A stretch of DNA of 64,000 bases from Lodderomyces elongisporus (taxonomy: Eukaryota > Ascomycota > Pichiomycetes > Serinales > Debaryomycetaceae): NCBI RefSeq assembly GCF_030384665.1, contig NC_083674.1, forward strand, positions 1,612,001 through 1,676,000, in the 5' to 3' direction. The position numbers were made by a program, and so were the translations under genes. The notes beneath the pieces are model-generated. The model was not told where the DNA came from. It saw only the letters and a list, made by a program, of their open reading frames with translations, and did no database searches. Every line of letters starts with the position of its first letter. Position 1 is the first letter of the stretch. This document shows, in pieces, positions 8,303-19,114 of this stretch.

Positions 8303-9825
8303 GGTGTGCGGACTAACATTGTGTATTTGTTCTATTGGTAAACAATTTCTTTTTCAATGGATATTTTGGTTGCTCTTGCTCTTGTTTTTTTTTTTTTTTC
8401 TTCCATTGTAGCTGGTATTAACCATAGTGCCCGTATAGAATTTAATGTTACTTCTACTGTCACAATTTGTGCTTGTGCTGCGGTCGAAAATGACGTTCCG
8501 TTCAATCTGATTTTTTATTTTTTAATTTATTGCAATTTATTTTATTCCTACAATATGTTATTTTATGTAGTTTTCTTTTCATTTTTTTTTTTTTCAATGT
8601 TCCCCATCCCTTCCCACTAATTTGAAATAATATTCTGATCAAGGGAATGGGCATAGGAAAGAGATACTTTTAGTTGAGGCACAAGAGCTTTTTTTGTTTT
8701 GTCTCTGCAAGAACCTCTGTAGCAGGAAATCAGCGACAGTCGTGCTGGTAGTAGTGTTGGTAGTAGTAGTAGTGGTGGTGGTGGCAGTAGCAGCAGCATC
8801 AAAATTTATATAGATTTGGTGCGATATACTCTCTACTTGATTCTCAACAATAGAAGAGAACAGACTTATAAATTTTATATTGGTTTTTACAAGTATTGCA
8901 CTACGCAATACAGTACAACATGGCTATAATAGTATAATACTAAAGAAGCTACAGTAATCAAATTCATACAAAAGTCCACTCAAGATATTGAAACAGAACC
9001 AGTAAACAGAATAAGTACCAGAACCAGAGCAAGAAGTGGAACCAGAACCAAAAAAAAAAAAAAAAAAAACAGAAAGAAGGATTCAGGCACTATCACCACC
9101 AGCGCAGCTACTTCAGCCACCCTCTTCAGCCACACCAATCCCCAAAAACATAAAGAAAACTCTACCACCATTGACCTCTTATCTGCCATAAAACCAATAA
9201 AACCAGTAATCCACCAGACTTTGAGGATTCATTTTTTATTTTCTTCCTTTTGTTCCCAATATCGAGTTCACTTCGAGACATTTCCTCTTCTATTGTTTTT
9301 TTATTTCATTTCATTTATTTTATTTTATTTTTGCTTTTCCTTTTTTTTTTCCCTCTATTTTTTATTTTTTATTTTTTTATTTTTTTATTTTTTTATTTTT
9401 TTATTTTCTATTCTCTTATTTTTCTGTTCGTTTCCCCTAAGCCAAACGTCGCTTTTGCTATTAGTTATTAGCTATCTACTGCTTTACAAACTTGTTTTTT
9501 TTTACCAATTTATTCTTACCAACTTGCCAACTTGCCAACTTAATATAAGGCAATACACAAACTGCAAAGCATTTACAAATAGTTAGCAACATTATAATCA
9601 ACAGCGTCTCGTTCTGAACCTACTTCAAAATTCATACAAGGACTTAGCATTGTACTGTTTCCATCAAGTGCAAAAATCCAAATCTCCGTTATTTCTTATT
9701 TTTTTTTCCACCTTTCCCCCCCCTCCATTCCTTCCTCCATTCCTTCTTTTTTTCCTTTCCTTTCCTCTTCTCCTTATCTTGCTTTCAATAAAACAAATTA
9801 CTAAGAAAAATTTACTTCAAACATT

Positions 9826-12800
9826 ATGGATGCTGGAACATCGGCTGCAATGTCGGGAGGAGGACCCCCTGCAACTTCAAAAGGACGTCTTAGACGGAAA
9901 TTGCTTGAAGGCGAACAGAACATAGAAGTATTGAGTGATACATTACAAGAACAACAACAGTATAACCAGAGTAGACAGAAAAACTCGAGGTATATCCCTG
10001 CATACGTACAGCAGCAACAGATTATTCAAAATGGGTTCCGCAATAATCTGATAAACTCAACGTCCACGACCAACTATGACATGATGACACCATTACCTGG
10101 AAGCCAGAACAACACGCCGTTTACTTCGGTTAACAACTCCAGTGCCTCCAATTTGACAACATACTCGAGAAAATCATCGATGAACTCACAATCTGTAAAT
10201 AGGTTCTTCCGAAGAAACCAAAAAGCAGATGACTTCAACGAAGATCTTGGGGCAGACATTGGTGATTTGACCAATGGCAATAACGTATCGTTTGACGACA
10301 TCACGCATATAAGGAACAAAAACTCATACAATTCAACTGCTCCAATTATTCCAACCTTGGGTGTTATAGGAAGTGCCTCATCATTTAATAACCCAACAAA
10401 AGTTAATAATATACAGTATAGAAAGCAAATGAATCAACAAAAGAAAATGGCAATGTTGACTGGTGCCAGGGCAAACACAATGACTACAGGGATGAATCCA
10501 ATGAATGCACAATTTCAAGGTTCGTTCAATTCGCAGCAGCAGCAACAACAACATCAACTCCAACAACAACAACAACAACAATTTCCACAACAATTTCCAC
10601 AACAGCAAGACCCGAGATCGATGTCGATGATGGGTAATTACCCAAGAACAATGACAATGAACTCACAAGCTCCACGCACAGCATCGATGAGAAGTCAATA
10701 TCAACCACAAATGTATAACGCACAATACCAGCAGAACCCTCCAATTCCTCAAAACCAATTCAATAATTCGGCATATCCATTTCCACAACAACGAAATGGT
10801 AACACACAATTTCAGCAGTTTGGATATCCCTCTCAACAACAAGGGGGAAATCCTCGAGCGATGTCTTTGGGAGCAAACTCGTATATGCAACAACAACAGC
10901 AACAACAACAACAACGATCACAGCAACAGCCGCCATTTCAAAAGCAGCAGCAACAACTATTTAATGGTCCTGGATATAATGGTCCCGGTTTTAATCCCAA
11001 TGCACAGTATAATCAACAATACGGAAGGACAAGATCATTAGGTGGATCAATGCCACTAATGGGTGGTAGTGGTGTTGGGACCGGTCCTGCAGCAGGACCA
11101 GTTCAGCGCGGACAATTTCAAGGTCCTCCATATCAAGGGCCCATATACAGAAGCCAGAATTTGGTTCTTGCGAATCCACAGGAGCAACAAGAATATCAAA
11201 GCACAATGTTGCATCGAAACGGAAATCGAAAAGAGAATGGGAATGAACATGAACATGAGAATGAACATGAACATGAGAATGAACATGAACATGAACATGA
11301 AATTGAAAATGAAAACGAAAATGATGAGAATGTTGGGGACGGGACCAAATATGACGATCAAAGCTCAACAAGTCAACAGAATCAACACTCTTTTAAAGAA
11401 GCCAGCTATAATCAATATACACAGCCTAGGCTTACTACTCAACTAGAGCAATTTTCAAATGATTCTCTTGATGAAGTACCCGAGGCAGAAGAAGAAGAAG
11501 AAGAAGATGAAGATGAAAGCAAACAAATAGATTTGAACGATCCAATCGAACAAGCCTATGTAGATAATGAGGATAATGAAGATGTCATTTACAAGTTTGA
11601 CGAAGAAGACAACAAGAGCGCTCAATTATCGAGGAAATCGACATTGAGAAAAAGTAATTCTACAAGAGTGCGCAAGCTCAACTTGTTTGGCGGAGATGAT
11701 GATTACAATGAAGGTCGCAATGATGTCCAACAATTACATTCGAAAAAATTTTCAAGGAGAAAAAAGCCCCCTCCAAGTCCTTTGGAAAACCATTTTGGTG
11801 ACGCTGTGGATGATTATCAAACAGAAGCCACTGGTACAATTTCGAACCGTCGCTATAGCAAGGATCTTCCAAATGTCCCCGCATCATTTAACAGTGTTGA
11901 GGAAAACGTAAACGAAAATGCGGATAATGATGATGTTGATGATGCTCATGAAGATGACGAAGATGACGAAGAAACACCACAGCCTTATTATCATGAGTCC
12001 GGCAATAATCTCTCAAACCAGTCAAAACTGCTGTCTCGGTCACTACGTTCTAATTCATCCAGTCGTGAATCAAACATAGATACTAGAACCAACACAAATT
12101 ACAACAACAACAACAATAATAACGTTAGTGCTGATGATGACAATGAAACAATCAAGGAGAATGAGAGCGTCCATACATTCAGCGCCGATATGTTGAGACT
12201 ACCATCAGCACAAACCTCAAGAAAAGTCCTGGATAGCCCTTCGTTGAAGAATCTTGCAGCCAATACTGCGTTCAACAAGTTTAGAACTCCACAGGTTGAC
12301 ACGAATGCAAGGTTCAACAATTCCAACTCCAATCTTTCATTAGACGACATCGATACACCCACTTCTGTTTATACTGATGCATCTGCTCCATATGGCAACG
12401 AGAGAACTGGTGACGGGGCAAAATCAGATACTACTACTGATGATAATAGTGAGCAAAAAGATAAATTCAAGGCGCCTCAACAAGAAAATAATGATTTTGA
12501 AGGAGACAAAGTACCACCCACCACTTTAAATTCTTTGGTTGATCATAGTAGCCAACCACAGAATCGATCAACAATACTGAATTTTGCGCCTGCCAAGGAA
12601 TCATTTGCAATAGATACAAGCTACAGACCATCTCATTCTCATTCTCATTCTCATTCTCAAACACAAACACAGGCACAGACACAGATACAAGCGCATCTGC
12701 AACTGCATCTGCAACTGCATCTGCAACTGCAAACACATTCACGCACACCAACCAACTCATCAAATACTTTACCAGGGACTGCAGATGACCAACATTATAG

Positions 12801-14112
12801 GCCTGAACTTGCAAAAAGAAGATCAACCAGCGATTCTTTTACCAAGAGTAGTCGCAATGGTCAGTCTTCAACTTCGATTTCTAGTCAAGCAAGTCAAAAA
12901 CGGTCTTCATTCACAGCATCAAGCAAAAACTTTTTCAAGAGGTTATCTCTGTCGAAAAAACTGAACTCAACAACAAATAATAATAATGATGAAAGTGCCG
13001 CTATCATTGAAGGTCAAACACCTAGAAAGGGATCATTTGCATCACACCGCCGGGCCTCATCAAGTGGCACTGCCACTCCCAATTTTAGTGCACTGCTTGT
13101 AGAAAGACCGGAGACACCCAAACCACCTTTATCATTTACTAAGGAAGAAATGCACATCATGAGATGTAATAACGATCTTTTGAATGAATTGGAGCTGATT
13201 ACTAGGGAGTTGGCATCGTCGATCAAGAGAGAATTGGCCTTGGAAGCAAAGTTGAAGAACAATTATCAACCAAGAGGAAATTCATCTTATCCATCTTCTT
13301 CAATGTCATCTGGTCACGTGGCGTCCACGGGCGAAGAAAATCTGCATTTGCAACAAGAGCTTCTTGATAAGGCCAATACAATTGCAATACTTCAGGAAAA
13401 ATTAAACAAGGAAAAAAGACTTCGGTTTATCAGCGAGGAGCATGCTATTTTGCAAGAACACGGTCAGAATCCAAGCCCACTTAAGTTGAATTACGAAAAA
13501 ACAGAAATATACAATCAACTTGTGGCTAAGAATGAATTGGTCAACCAATTGACGAACAGAGTCCGAGAACTTGAAGAAGAAGCAGAGGAAGAAGAGAAAA
13601 AGAGGTATCTAGTCGATGTATCTCAGTTTGAGAATATGGATCATAATTTGATGAACAAGATCCAAAATTTGCAACATGAAAACAGAGAATTGCAAGAAGC
13701 CAATGCGGCGCTTTCGGATGATATCAAGACTTTGCAGTCACAACGTGAAGAGTTGCGCGAGGTAATTAGTAAAATTTCAGTGCAAGGTAGTCATGATATT
13801 AAACAACTCAATGAAAAGATTAGGACTCTCGAGTTGAAAAATTCGAATTTAAAGAATATGAATAGTATGCTCACGTATAAGAATGGGAGCTCAACAAGTT
13901 TAATTAGCGAGGAAAGTGAAAACATTAGTGGTGGAATAGGTTTAGTAGGAAATTCTTCCAGAAGTGTGAGTAATACCAGTCCAAGTAAAACAGCAGGTTT
14001 TAGCTTGAATTTGGGAAAAAAGCAAAGGTTTGCATCTGGGACTCCATACGGTGGTGGCAAGTTGAATGGGTTTACTATTGTTTCGCCAAACAAAAAACTT
14101 TTTGATGATTAG
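9826..14112 (+). CDS. Large Q/N-rich protein with C-terminal coiled coil, function unassigned
   Basis: 1428 residues from a clear ATG. The N-terminus is GRLRRKLLEGEQNIEVLSD. A long Gln/Asn-rich region (about 40-460) contains several poly-Q blocks. A His/Glu repeat (NEHEHE units, nt 11236-11327, about residues 470-500) leads into acidic runs, basic/Ser patches (RRKKPPPSPLE), and a second repeat made of HS, QT and HLQL units (nt 12632-12732). From about residue 1100 the protein is less degenerate: EMHIMRCNNDLLNELELITREL, then predicted coiled coils to about 1345 (NELVNQLTNRVRELEEE, NLQHENRELQEAN). The design resembles fungal cell-polarity or septin-linked scaffolds such as Epo1/YMR124W; that is only an impression. 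The gene is certainly coding: the frame stays open for 4.3 kb and the coiled coil is ordered. No membrane segments are seen. Confidence 0.85.
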   Translation: MDAGTSAAMSGGGPPATSKGRLRRKLLEGEQNIEVLSDTLQEQQQYNQSRQKNSRYIPAYVQQQQIIQNGFRNNLINSTSTTNYDMMTPLPGSQNNTPFTSVNNSSASNLTTYSRKSSMNSQSVNRFFRRNQKADDFNEDLGADIGDLTNGNNVSFDDITHIRNKNSYNSTAPIIPTLGVIGSASSFNNPTKVNNIQYRKQMNQQKKMAMLTGARANTMTTGMNPMNAQFQGSFNSQQQQQQHQLQQQQQQQFPQQFPQQQDPRSMSMMGNYPRTMTMNSQAPRTASMRSQYQPQMYNAQYQQNPPIPQNQFNNSAYPFPQQRNGNTQFQQFGYPSQQQGGNPRAMSLGANSYMQQQQQQQQQRSQQQPPFQKQQQQLFNGPGYNGPGFNPNAQYNQQYGRTRSLGGSMPLMGGSGVGTGPAAGPVQRGQFQGPPYQGPIYRSQNLVLANPQEQQEYQSTMLHRNGNRKENGNEHEHENEHEHENEHEHEHEIENENENDENVGDGTKYDDQSSTSQQNQHSFKEASYNQYTQPRLTTQLEQFSNDSLDEVPEAEEEEEEDEDESKQIDLNDPIEQAYVDNEDNEDVIYKFDEEDNKSAQLSRKSTLRKSNSTRVRKLNLFGGDDDYNEGRNDVQQLHSKKFSRRKKPPPSPLENHFGDAVDDYQTEATGTISNRRYSKDLPNVPASFNSVEENVNENADNDDVDDAHEDDEDDEETPQPYYHESGNNLSNQSKLLSRSLRSNSSSRESNIDTRTNTNYNNNNNNNVSADDDNETIKENESVHTFSADMLRLPSAQTSRKVLDSPSLKNLAANTAFNKFRTPQVDTNARFNNSNSNLSLDDIDTPTSVYTDASAPYGNERTGDGAKSDTTTDDNSEQKDKFKAPQQENNDFEGDKVPPTTLNSLVDHSSQPQNRSTILNFAPAKESFAIDTSYRPSHSHSHSHSQTQTQAQTQIQAHLQLHLQLHLQLQTHSRTPTNSSNTLPGTADDQHYRPELAKRRSTSDSFTKSSRNGQSSTSISSQASQKRSSFTASSKNFFKRLSLSKKLNSTTNNNNDESAAIIEGQTPRKGSFASHRRASSSGTATPNFSALLVERPETPKPPLSFTKEEMHIMRCNNDLLNELELITRELASSIKRELALEAKLKNNYQPRGNSSYPSSSMSSGHVASTGEENLHLQQELLDKANTIAILQEKLNKEKRLRFISEEHAILQEHGQNPSPLKLNYEKTEIYNQLVAKNELVNQLTNRVRELEEEAEEEEKKRYLVDVSQFENMDHNLMNKIQNLQHENRELQEANAALSDDIKTLQSQREELREVISKISVQGSHDIKQLNEKIRTLELKNSNLKNMNSMLTYKNGSSTSLISEESENISGGIGLVGNSSRSVSNTSPSKTAGFSLNLGKKQRFASGTPYGGGKLNGFTIVSPNKKLFDD

Positions 14113-14511
14113 AGTAAGAGGAAAAAGGAAATTTGTATATACTATGTTTGTTGTTGGTTATTTATAATTTTTTTTTTTAAAGTTTACTTATTCTTCTTTG
14201 AAAAAAAAAAGATATATGTAAAAACGATGGGAATCAGAAACTAATGATTAGATATAGGTTTTATTTATAGAAGCTTAAATGGAAAAAAAGAAGTTTTGTT
14301 TTGTTTTGTTTTGTTTTATTTTATTTTATTTTATTTTATTCTGTTTTCGACTTTTTTGTAAATGAATTGAAAAAAAAAAAGAATTAAATCTATTAAAAGG
14401 GAGAGGGGCGTAAAAGTAGTCTATATGATGTAAAGTCCGAATCACCTTTAGGTATTGAAATATGCTTTAGTTTAAGAGCTATTTAGTTCATGTTGCTCTT
14501 CTTTATCGATT
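14113..14511. other. Convergent 3' spacer with TTTTG/TTTTA repeats
   Basis: 399-bp spacer between converging genes. It carries TTTTG units changing to TTTTA units (about 14296-14343) and several A or T homopolymers. No gene seen. Confidence 0.6.
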
Positions 14512-15711
14512 TTATTGATTTTCCTGATTTTCTTGGAAAAGAAACTTGCAAATAACCTTTCCAATTAAGTCTCCCTGATTGTTTAATGTCGAAGTGTGAT
14601 ACTTTGCTTTTTCATATTCTTTCTCGGTCAATACGCCTAATTTTTCATATTTGTATTGTAGCAAGTCCAATGAAAAGTCCGAGGTAAACTCTGGATGACC
14701 TTGGAATGTCAAAATTGGACAATTTCTTTGCACGGCTCCTATAGTTGTAGCAATAGGTGCGCCGGTGGTACCACCAATCATGAGGGACTTTTGAGCATTG
14801 CTATCTGCATTACCAGCATAAACGTCACCACCGTTGTTTGTGCTAATCATTCCTTGGATCGAGCATTTTGAAGTCGACCCAATGTTGATAAACCCAGAGG
14901 GAAGCCCACCATAAACTATATCCCGATGAAATTCAACCAAGTTCAAGTGCTGGTATAAGATTCTTTCCCGCCTAGTGCCTTCTTCAATCAAATGACTATT
15001 ACCATCCTCTTGTTTGACTTCGACATCTTCTTCTCGACTCAACTCCAAGAATGGAGTGTTGCTGAGCTTATAGATCTCATCATTCAATTCAATGGTGGTG
15101 ATGCCCAATTCCCAGCCTTGATTACTTCTATCAACTTTGCACCCCAATGCTTGTGCAATCACTTGGTGGCCAAAGCAGATCCCCACAACTGGCCAGGGAA
15201 GACGCAATATAGAGTTTTTCAAGAATGAGCGAAACTTGGTGAGCCAAGGATATGTTCCAAACGCATCACTAGCGGAGCCGGTAAGAATGAATCCTCTAAT
15301 TCGATGGTTGTGTATAGCAGAGAGGAGTGCAGTGTATGTGGGTTCAAGAGCTGCTAATTCTTCTTTCTCCAATGTCTTGGCGTCATCACCATCACCATCA
15401 CCATCACCCTTAGCTTCAGCCTCAGCTTCAGCTTTACATTTACCTTCATCTTCATCATCACGCTCAGTGCTTGTCACAGTGTTGGTCGACGATGGTGGAA
15501 GGAGAGGCTTCAAGTAATATTTTTTCAACTGGTATGGTGGGTCAGCTGGGCCTTTTAAGAGATTGATTGTGCAATCACCAAAATCGCCATGTTTTGAAGC
15601 TAAACCTGGGATTGGAGTATCGAGAACCAAGACGGCTATATGTGGCTCTTCCTCGTTTGCCGTGTTTGCAGAGGGCGGCGCTGTTGGTGTTCTTTGCCTT
15701 TCCTCAGCCAT
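14512..15711 (-). CDS. Class I glutamine amidotransferase-like protein (YLR126C type)
   Basis: Predicted cytosolic GATase1 domain protein of 399 residues, related to S. cerevisiae YLR126C; the true substrate is unknown. The start is the ATG at 15711. An upstream extension of the frame to 15795 has only a TTG. After HIAVLVLDTPIPGLASKHGDFG comes an inserted low-complexity linker (AEAEAEAKGDGDGDGDD, about 100-117). The catalytic core includes IRGFILTGSASDAFG, then GICFGHQVIAQALG with the predicted nucleophile Cys179, and LTFQGHPEF with the His339 and Glu341 partners. A complete Cys-His-Glu triad implies an active hydrolase. It is divergent from URE2 over 1.84 kb. The family also includes peptidase-like and synthase-like members, so specificity is not assigned. 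Confidence 0.85.
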   Translation of the reverse strand: MAEERQRTPTAPPSANTANEEEPHIAVLVLDTPIPGLASKHGDFGDCTINLLKGPADPPYQLKKYYLKPLLPPSSTNTVTSTERDDEDEGKCKAEAEAEAKGDGDGDGDDAKTLEKEELAALEPTYTALLSAIHNHRIRGFILTGSASDAFGTYPWLTKFRSFLKNSILRLPWPVVGICFGHQVIAQALGCKVDRSNQGWELGITTIELNDEIYKLSNTPFLELSREEDVEVKQEDGNSHLIEEGTRRERILYQHLNLVEFHRDIVYGGLPSGFINIGSTSKCSIQGMISTNNGGDVYAGNADSNAQKSLMIGGTTGAPIATTIGAVQRNCPILTFQGHPEFTSDFSLDLLQYKYEKLGVLTEKEYEKAKYHTSTLNNQGDLIGKVICKFLFQENQENQ

Positions 15712-17552
15712 TACAACTGCTCTTTCCTTTTTCAAAAAAATGTTTAATCGTGTAAAGTCTACTGGAATTGAATTGATCAAAGTAGGGAGTATCAACGATG
15801 ATGTTGAATTGAGATCAACTGATAAGCTTCAAGAAACTAGAAACAATAAACTAAATATTCAAATAATTAAATAAGTAAAAAAAAAAATAAAAAAAAAAAC
15901 CATTTAAAAAAATAATTAATCAAACAAACAAATAAACAAAAGATTAGAAATAAAAAATTTGAAGCAAGGGAAACAAAACCATACGCTTCCTTGCTTAAAT
16001 TTGTTTACAGTTTTTCCATTCCCACCTTTCTTCTTCTTCTTCTTCTTCTTCCATTCTTTTTCCACAGAGGAAATCTTGAGTGCTATGTTCTACATTGATT
16101 AAAGTGAGGATAAACTAAAATTATATAAATGAAAGGCAAGTCACGTGCACATATAAGCTGTGGAAGTAGAAATTACAATGACACAGTTATTCACTCTGTA
16201 AAGCACCAAGCACCAACAAAAAAACATCCATTTTTTATTTTATCACTAAACTTGGAGGAAAGGCAAAAAAAATATAGAAGTGGGATCTAATGTGTGTGTG
16301 ATTTTTTTTCTCTTTAATTTAAATGTAGTTATAGTGTCGGTTGACTGAGACTAAAGTATTGATGAAATCGAAGCAAATATATATACCAAAGCATACATTC
16401 AAGGCATATTAACTCAATTTGGGGTTGGACCTGAACTCTTTCTTTTCGTAAGGCCCAAATGTGTTAGACGTGAAATACTAAGGTTACTTACAAATTATTA
16501 TCAAGTCATTAACAAGTCATTAACAAGTCATTAACAAGTCATTAACAAGTCATTAACAAGTCATTAACAAGTTATTAGCAAGTGATTTCTTGTTGCCTCT
16601 ACAACAAACCATATTCCGAGCAAATGGGCCATTATCACGTGACTCAAGCTCATACTATCTTAAACTTATCGCATAATTTTAAAAGAGCTCGAGGAAGAAG
16701 AAGAAGAAGAGTTAGAATGAAAAAACAAAGCCTAAAAACGAACCAAAAAGAATACTTCACAAAACCAGTTAAACATCATGTGGGTATTTGATATCTAGAT
16801 GAATACTAGGGCTAACAAGTGTGGCTCTACATAGGCTATATTATGGTTAAGAGTGTAACCAAAATGAAATTGAGTTCTGGTATTATTTGCAATTAGCAAT
16901 GTCGTAGTATAATGTCGCAAATTCTTGCTAATCCTTATTTTTTTCTCTCGTGGGCAGGGTCGGTAAATAAATTTGGAGGAGAAGTGGAAAGTGGGGGTTA
17001 GCCGCAAACTTTAAGGACATTGAAATTTAGACAGAGGAACTGACACGAAGAAGGAAGGAAGGAAGGAAGACAGACAGACAGACAGACAGACAAAAAAAAA
17101 AAAAAAAAGAATTACAACAAAAGAAAAGAGCAAAAGGAAAAAAAAAAAACGAAACCGGTGTTGGTGGTGGAAGTTTTTTGAAATTAGACTTAACAAGAGT
17201 TTGGTAAACTAAGGGATTGGAACTGAAAGTCTTTACACATACAATCATACCACACAACTTAGATACACATAGATTCACATTTTACACATAGATAGAGTCA
17301 GATATATCTCAACCACATTAGTTGCTCTAGCTTATCGGCTTTCTTATTTACTCTTATAATTTATATATATTTTATTTTAATTTCTTTTATCTTTGATAAT
17401 TCACATTATCCGTGCGTCCGGAAAATATTATCAATTTTTGTGAAAAGTGTCTTGAGTTTTATACCTTATCAATTAAGAAGATTGCTCAACAGTAAAGAAA
17501 ACTTACCGTCACATCGTTAAACCAACTATTCCAATAATTGTCTTTATTCACA
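15712..17552. promoter_or_regulatory. 1.8 kb divergent spacer GATase/URE2 with two CACGTG boxes and an 11-bp repeat
   Basis: I see no credible gene. It contains CACGTG at 16142-16147 and TCACGTGA at 16635-16642, both consensus Cbf1-type E-boxes, a TTC triplet run (about 16030-16050), an 11-bp tandem repeat (16502-16582), GGAA and GACA tetranucleotide runs (about 17054-17092) and A homopolymers. No ATG occurs in roughly the last 200 bp before the URE2 start. Confidence 0.5.
16502..16582 (+). repeat. 11-bp tandem repeat TCATTAACAAG
   Basis: Six near-perfect copies of the 11-bp unit with degenerate copies at the end (TTATTAGCAAG). It is nearly one unit per helical turn, so any bound factor would face the same side of the DNA. 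Confidence 0.9.
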
Positions 17553-17803
17553 ATGTCCAATGAGCAGAACCGCCAGCTGAATAATGCAAATAACAATCTT
17601 CACAACCCGTCGAATCCGCATACGATATCGAATTTGTCAGCAGGATTGAAATCTGTATCTATTGCAGACCAACAACAGAATGACTTGAACTTGAAACTCT
17701 TACAACAACAACTACAGAATGAAGCAGCAGCAGCAGGACGAGGAGTAGGAGGCCTGTCGACACACAATGATCATCATCAACAACAACAACAACAACTGCA
17801 ACA

Positions 17804-17835
<32 letters not shown>

Positions 17836-18623
17836 AGCAGCAGCAACAGCAATCTAGAATAACACAGTTTTTTCAGAACCAGCCTACTGAAGGGTACACT
17901 TTGTTTTCCCATAGATCTGCACCTAACGGATTCAAAGTTGCTATTATACTATCAGAATTAAACTTGCCATTCAATACTATTTTTTTAGATTTCAATGATG
18001 GAGAGCAACGTGCTCCTGAGTTTGTCACCATCAACCCCAATGCAAGGGTACCGGCGTTGATTGACCATTACAACGAAAACACATCCATTTGGGAATCTGG
18101 CGCCATCATATTATACCTCGTTTCTAAGTACATAAAGGAAAACAACGGAGAATGTAGTTTATGGAGTGACAACTTGGTCGAACAAAGTCAGATAAACTCG
18201 TGGCTCTTTTTCCAGACAAGTGGGCATGCACCAATGATAGGACAAGCCTTGCATTTTAGATACTTCCATTCTGTGCCAGTACCCAGTGCGGTTGAGAGAT
18301 ACACGGATGAAGTGAGAAGAGTTTACGGAGTAGTGGAAATGGCCTTGGCTGAAAGGAGAGAGGCGCTCATTATGGACATGGATGTAGAAAATGCAGCAGC
18401 ATATAGCGCCGGAACAACACCATTGTCCCAATCGAGGTACTTTGATTACCCCGTGTGGCTTGTTGGAGACAGAGCTACGGTGGCGGATCTATCGTTTGTG
18501 CCATGGAACAATGTCGTTGATCGTATTGGAATTAACTTGAAAGTGGAGTTCCCCGAGGTTTATAAATGGACAAAGTACATGATGAGAAGACCAGCAGTGA
18601 TTAGAGCATTACGAGGTGATTGA
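17553..18623 (+). CDS. URE2: Ure2 nitrogen catabolite repression regulator (GST fold)
   Basis: Cytosolic regulator that in yeast holds the GATA factor Gln3 out of the nucleus in good nitrogen. The product is 356 residues from ATG 17553. The frame extends 5 codons upstream only to a TTG. The N-terminal about 100 residues are Asn-rich and then poly-Gln (about 76-100), in the position of the prion domain of S. cerevisiae Ure2 but dominated by Q rather than N. The GST-like region begins SRITQFFQNQPTEGYTLFSH and is near-identical to yeast Ure2 through NPNARVPALIDH, SQINSWLFFQTSGHAPMIGQ and VERYTDEVRRVYGVVEMALA, ending MMRRPAVIRALRGD. Family members have glutathione peroxidase-type activity but not classical transferase activity. 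Confidence 0.97.
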
Positions 18624-19114
18624 ATGGTACTATGTATTTATGAACTGTATTAATAGATAGAGGAACCTTTTTTTTTTCCAAAAGAAAAATTTCTTTCTTT
18701 TTTCCCTTCTTTCTTTCCTTCTTTTTTTCCTTCTTTTTTCCCTTCTTTCTTTCCTTCTTCCATTTCTGTTGTCACTAATAGTATCTGAAAATGTTGGCAA
18801 AACTGCCTTGATTAAGTTTATGATGTGTTTTATTCATTATTTTTATTTTTTTTTATTTAAAAAGAACTTCTGCACCTACATACTATGGTGGGGGCTGGTA
18901 TATTTGCACCTATTTGCGCGCGCATACTTGTTGGTTTGAATTTTTTCAATGATCATCTCTCAATCACTCAATCAATCAATCACCATACCTTGTTTTTCTT
19001 GACATAATCAAAGAAAGAATTTTATACAACCCACTTTCATAATCTCCATCTCTCTTCTCGCCATTACATTCTTGTCCAATTTTCTTTTTTCCTTTTTTTT
19101 TTTCTTTTCTGTAT
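18624..19114. other. URE2-UTP30 spacer
   Basis: 491-bp spacer. Its first 150 bp is a pyrimidine-rich run of TTCTTTCC/TTCTTTTT units (about 18668-18760). The remainder has an AATC repeat near 18960-18981. No gene seen. Confidence 0.5.

Larger units (their letters stand above)
6999..9825. other. 2.8 kb gene-poor spacer upstream of the 1428-residue protein gene
   Basis: I find no convincing gene here. Content includes a CTTCTCTC/CTTCC pyrimidine tract (about 7397-7436), TTTTATTTTA repeats (7829-7890), a GGGTAAGT/GGGTAAAT octamer array (8195-8233), (GA)n (8265-8300), GTA/GTG triplets (about 8745-8800), an A run (about 9050-9068), TTTTTATTT repeats (about 9355-9411) and T/C-rich sequence up to 9780. 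The open frames in it consist of these repeats. The stretch 7893-7985 is unusually complex for the region but I cannot assign it. Confidence 0.6.

Noticed and set aside
8357..8620. 87-codon ORF with a hydrophobic start
   Set aside because: Mostly T-homopolymer encoded Phe; no homology recognised and poor composition for a real gene.
9221..9586. 121-codon Phe/Leu-rich ORF
   Set aside because: Translation of TTTTTATTT repeats in the leader of the following gene.
17538..17552. URE2 start at TTG 17538, extending the protein by five residues
   Set aside because: A normal ATG follows at 17553, and yeast homologues begin shortly before the Asn-rich region.
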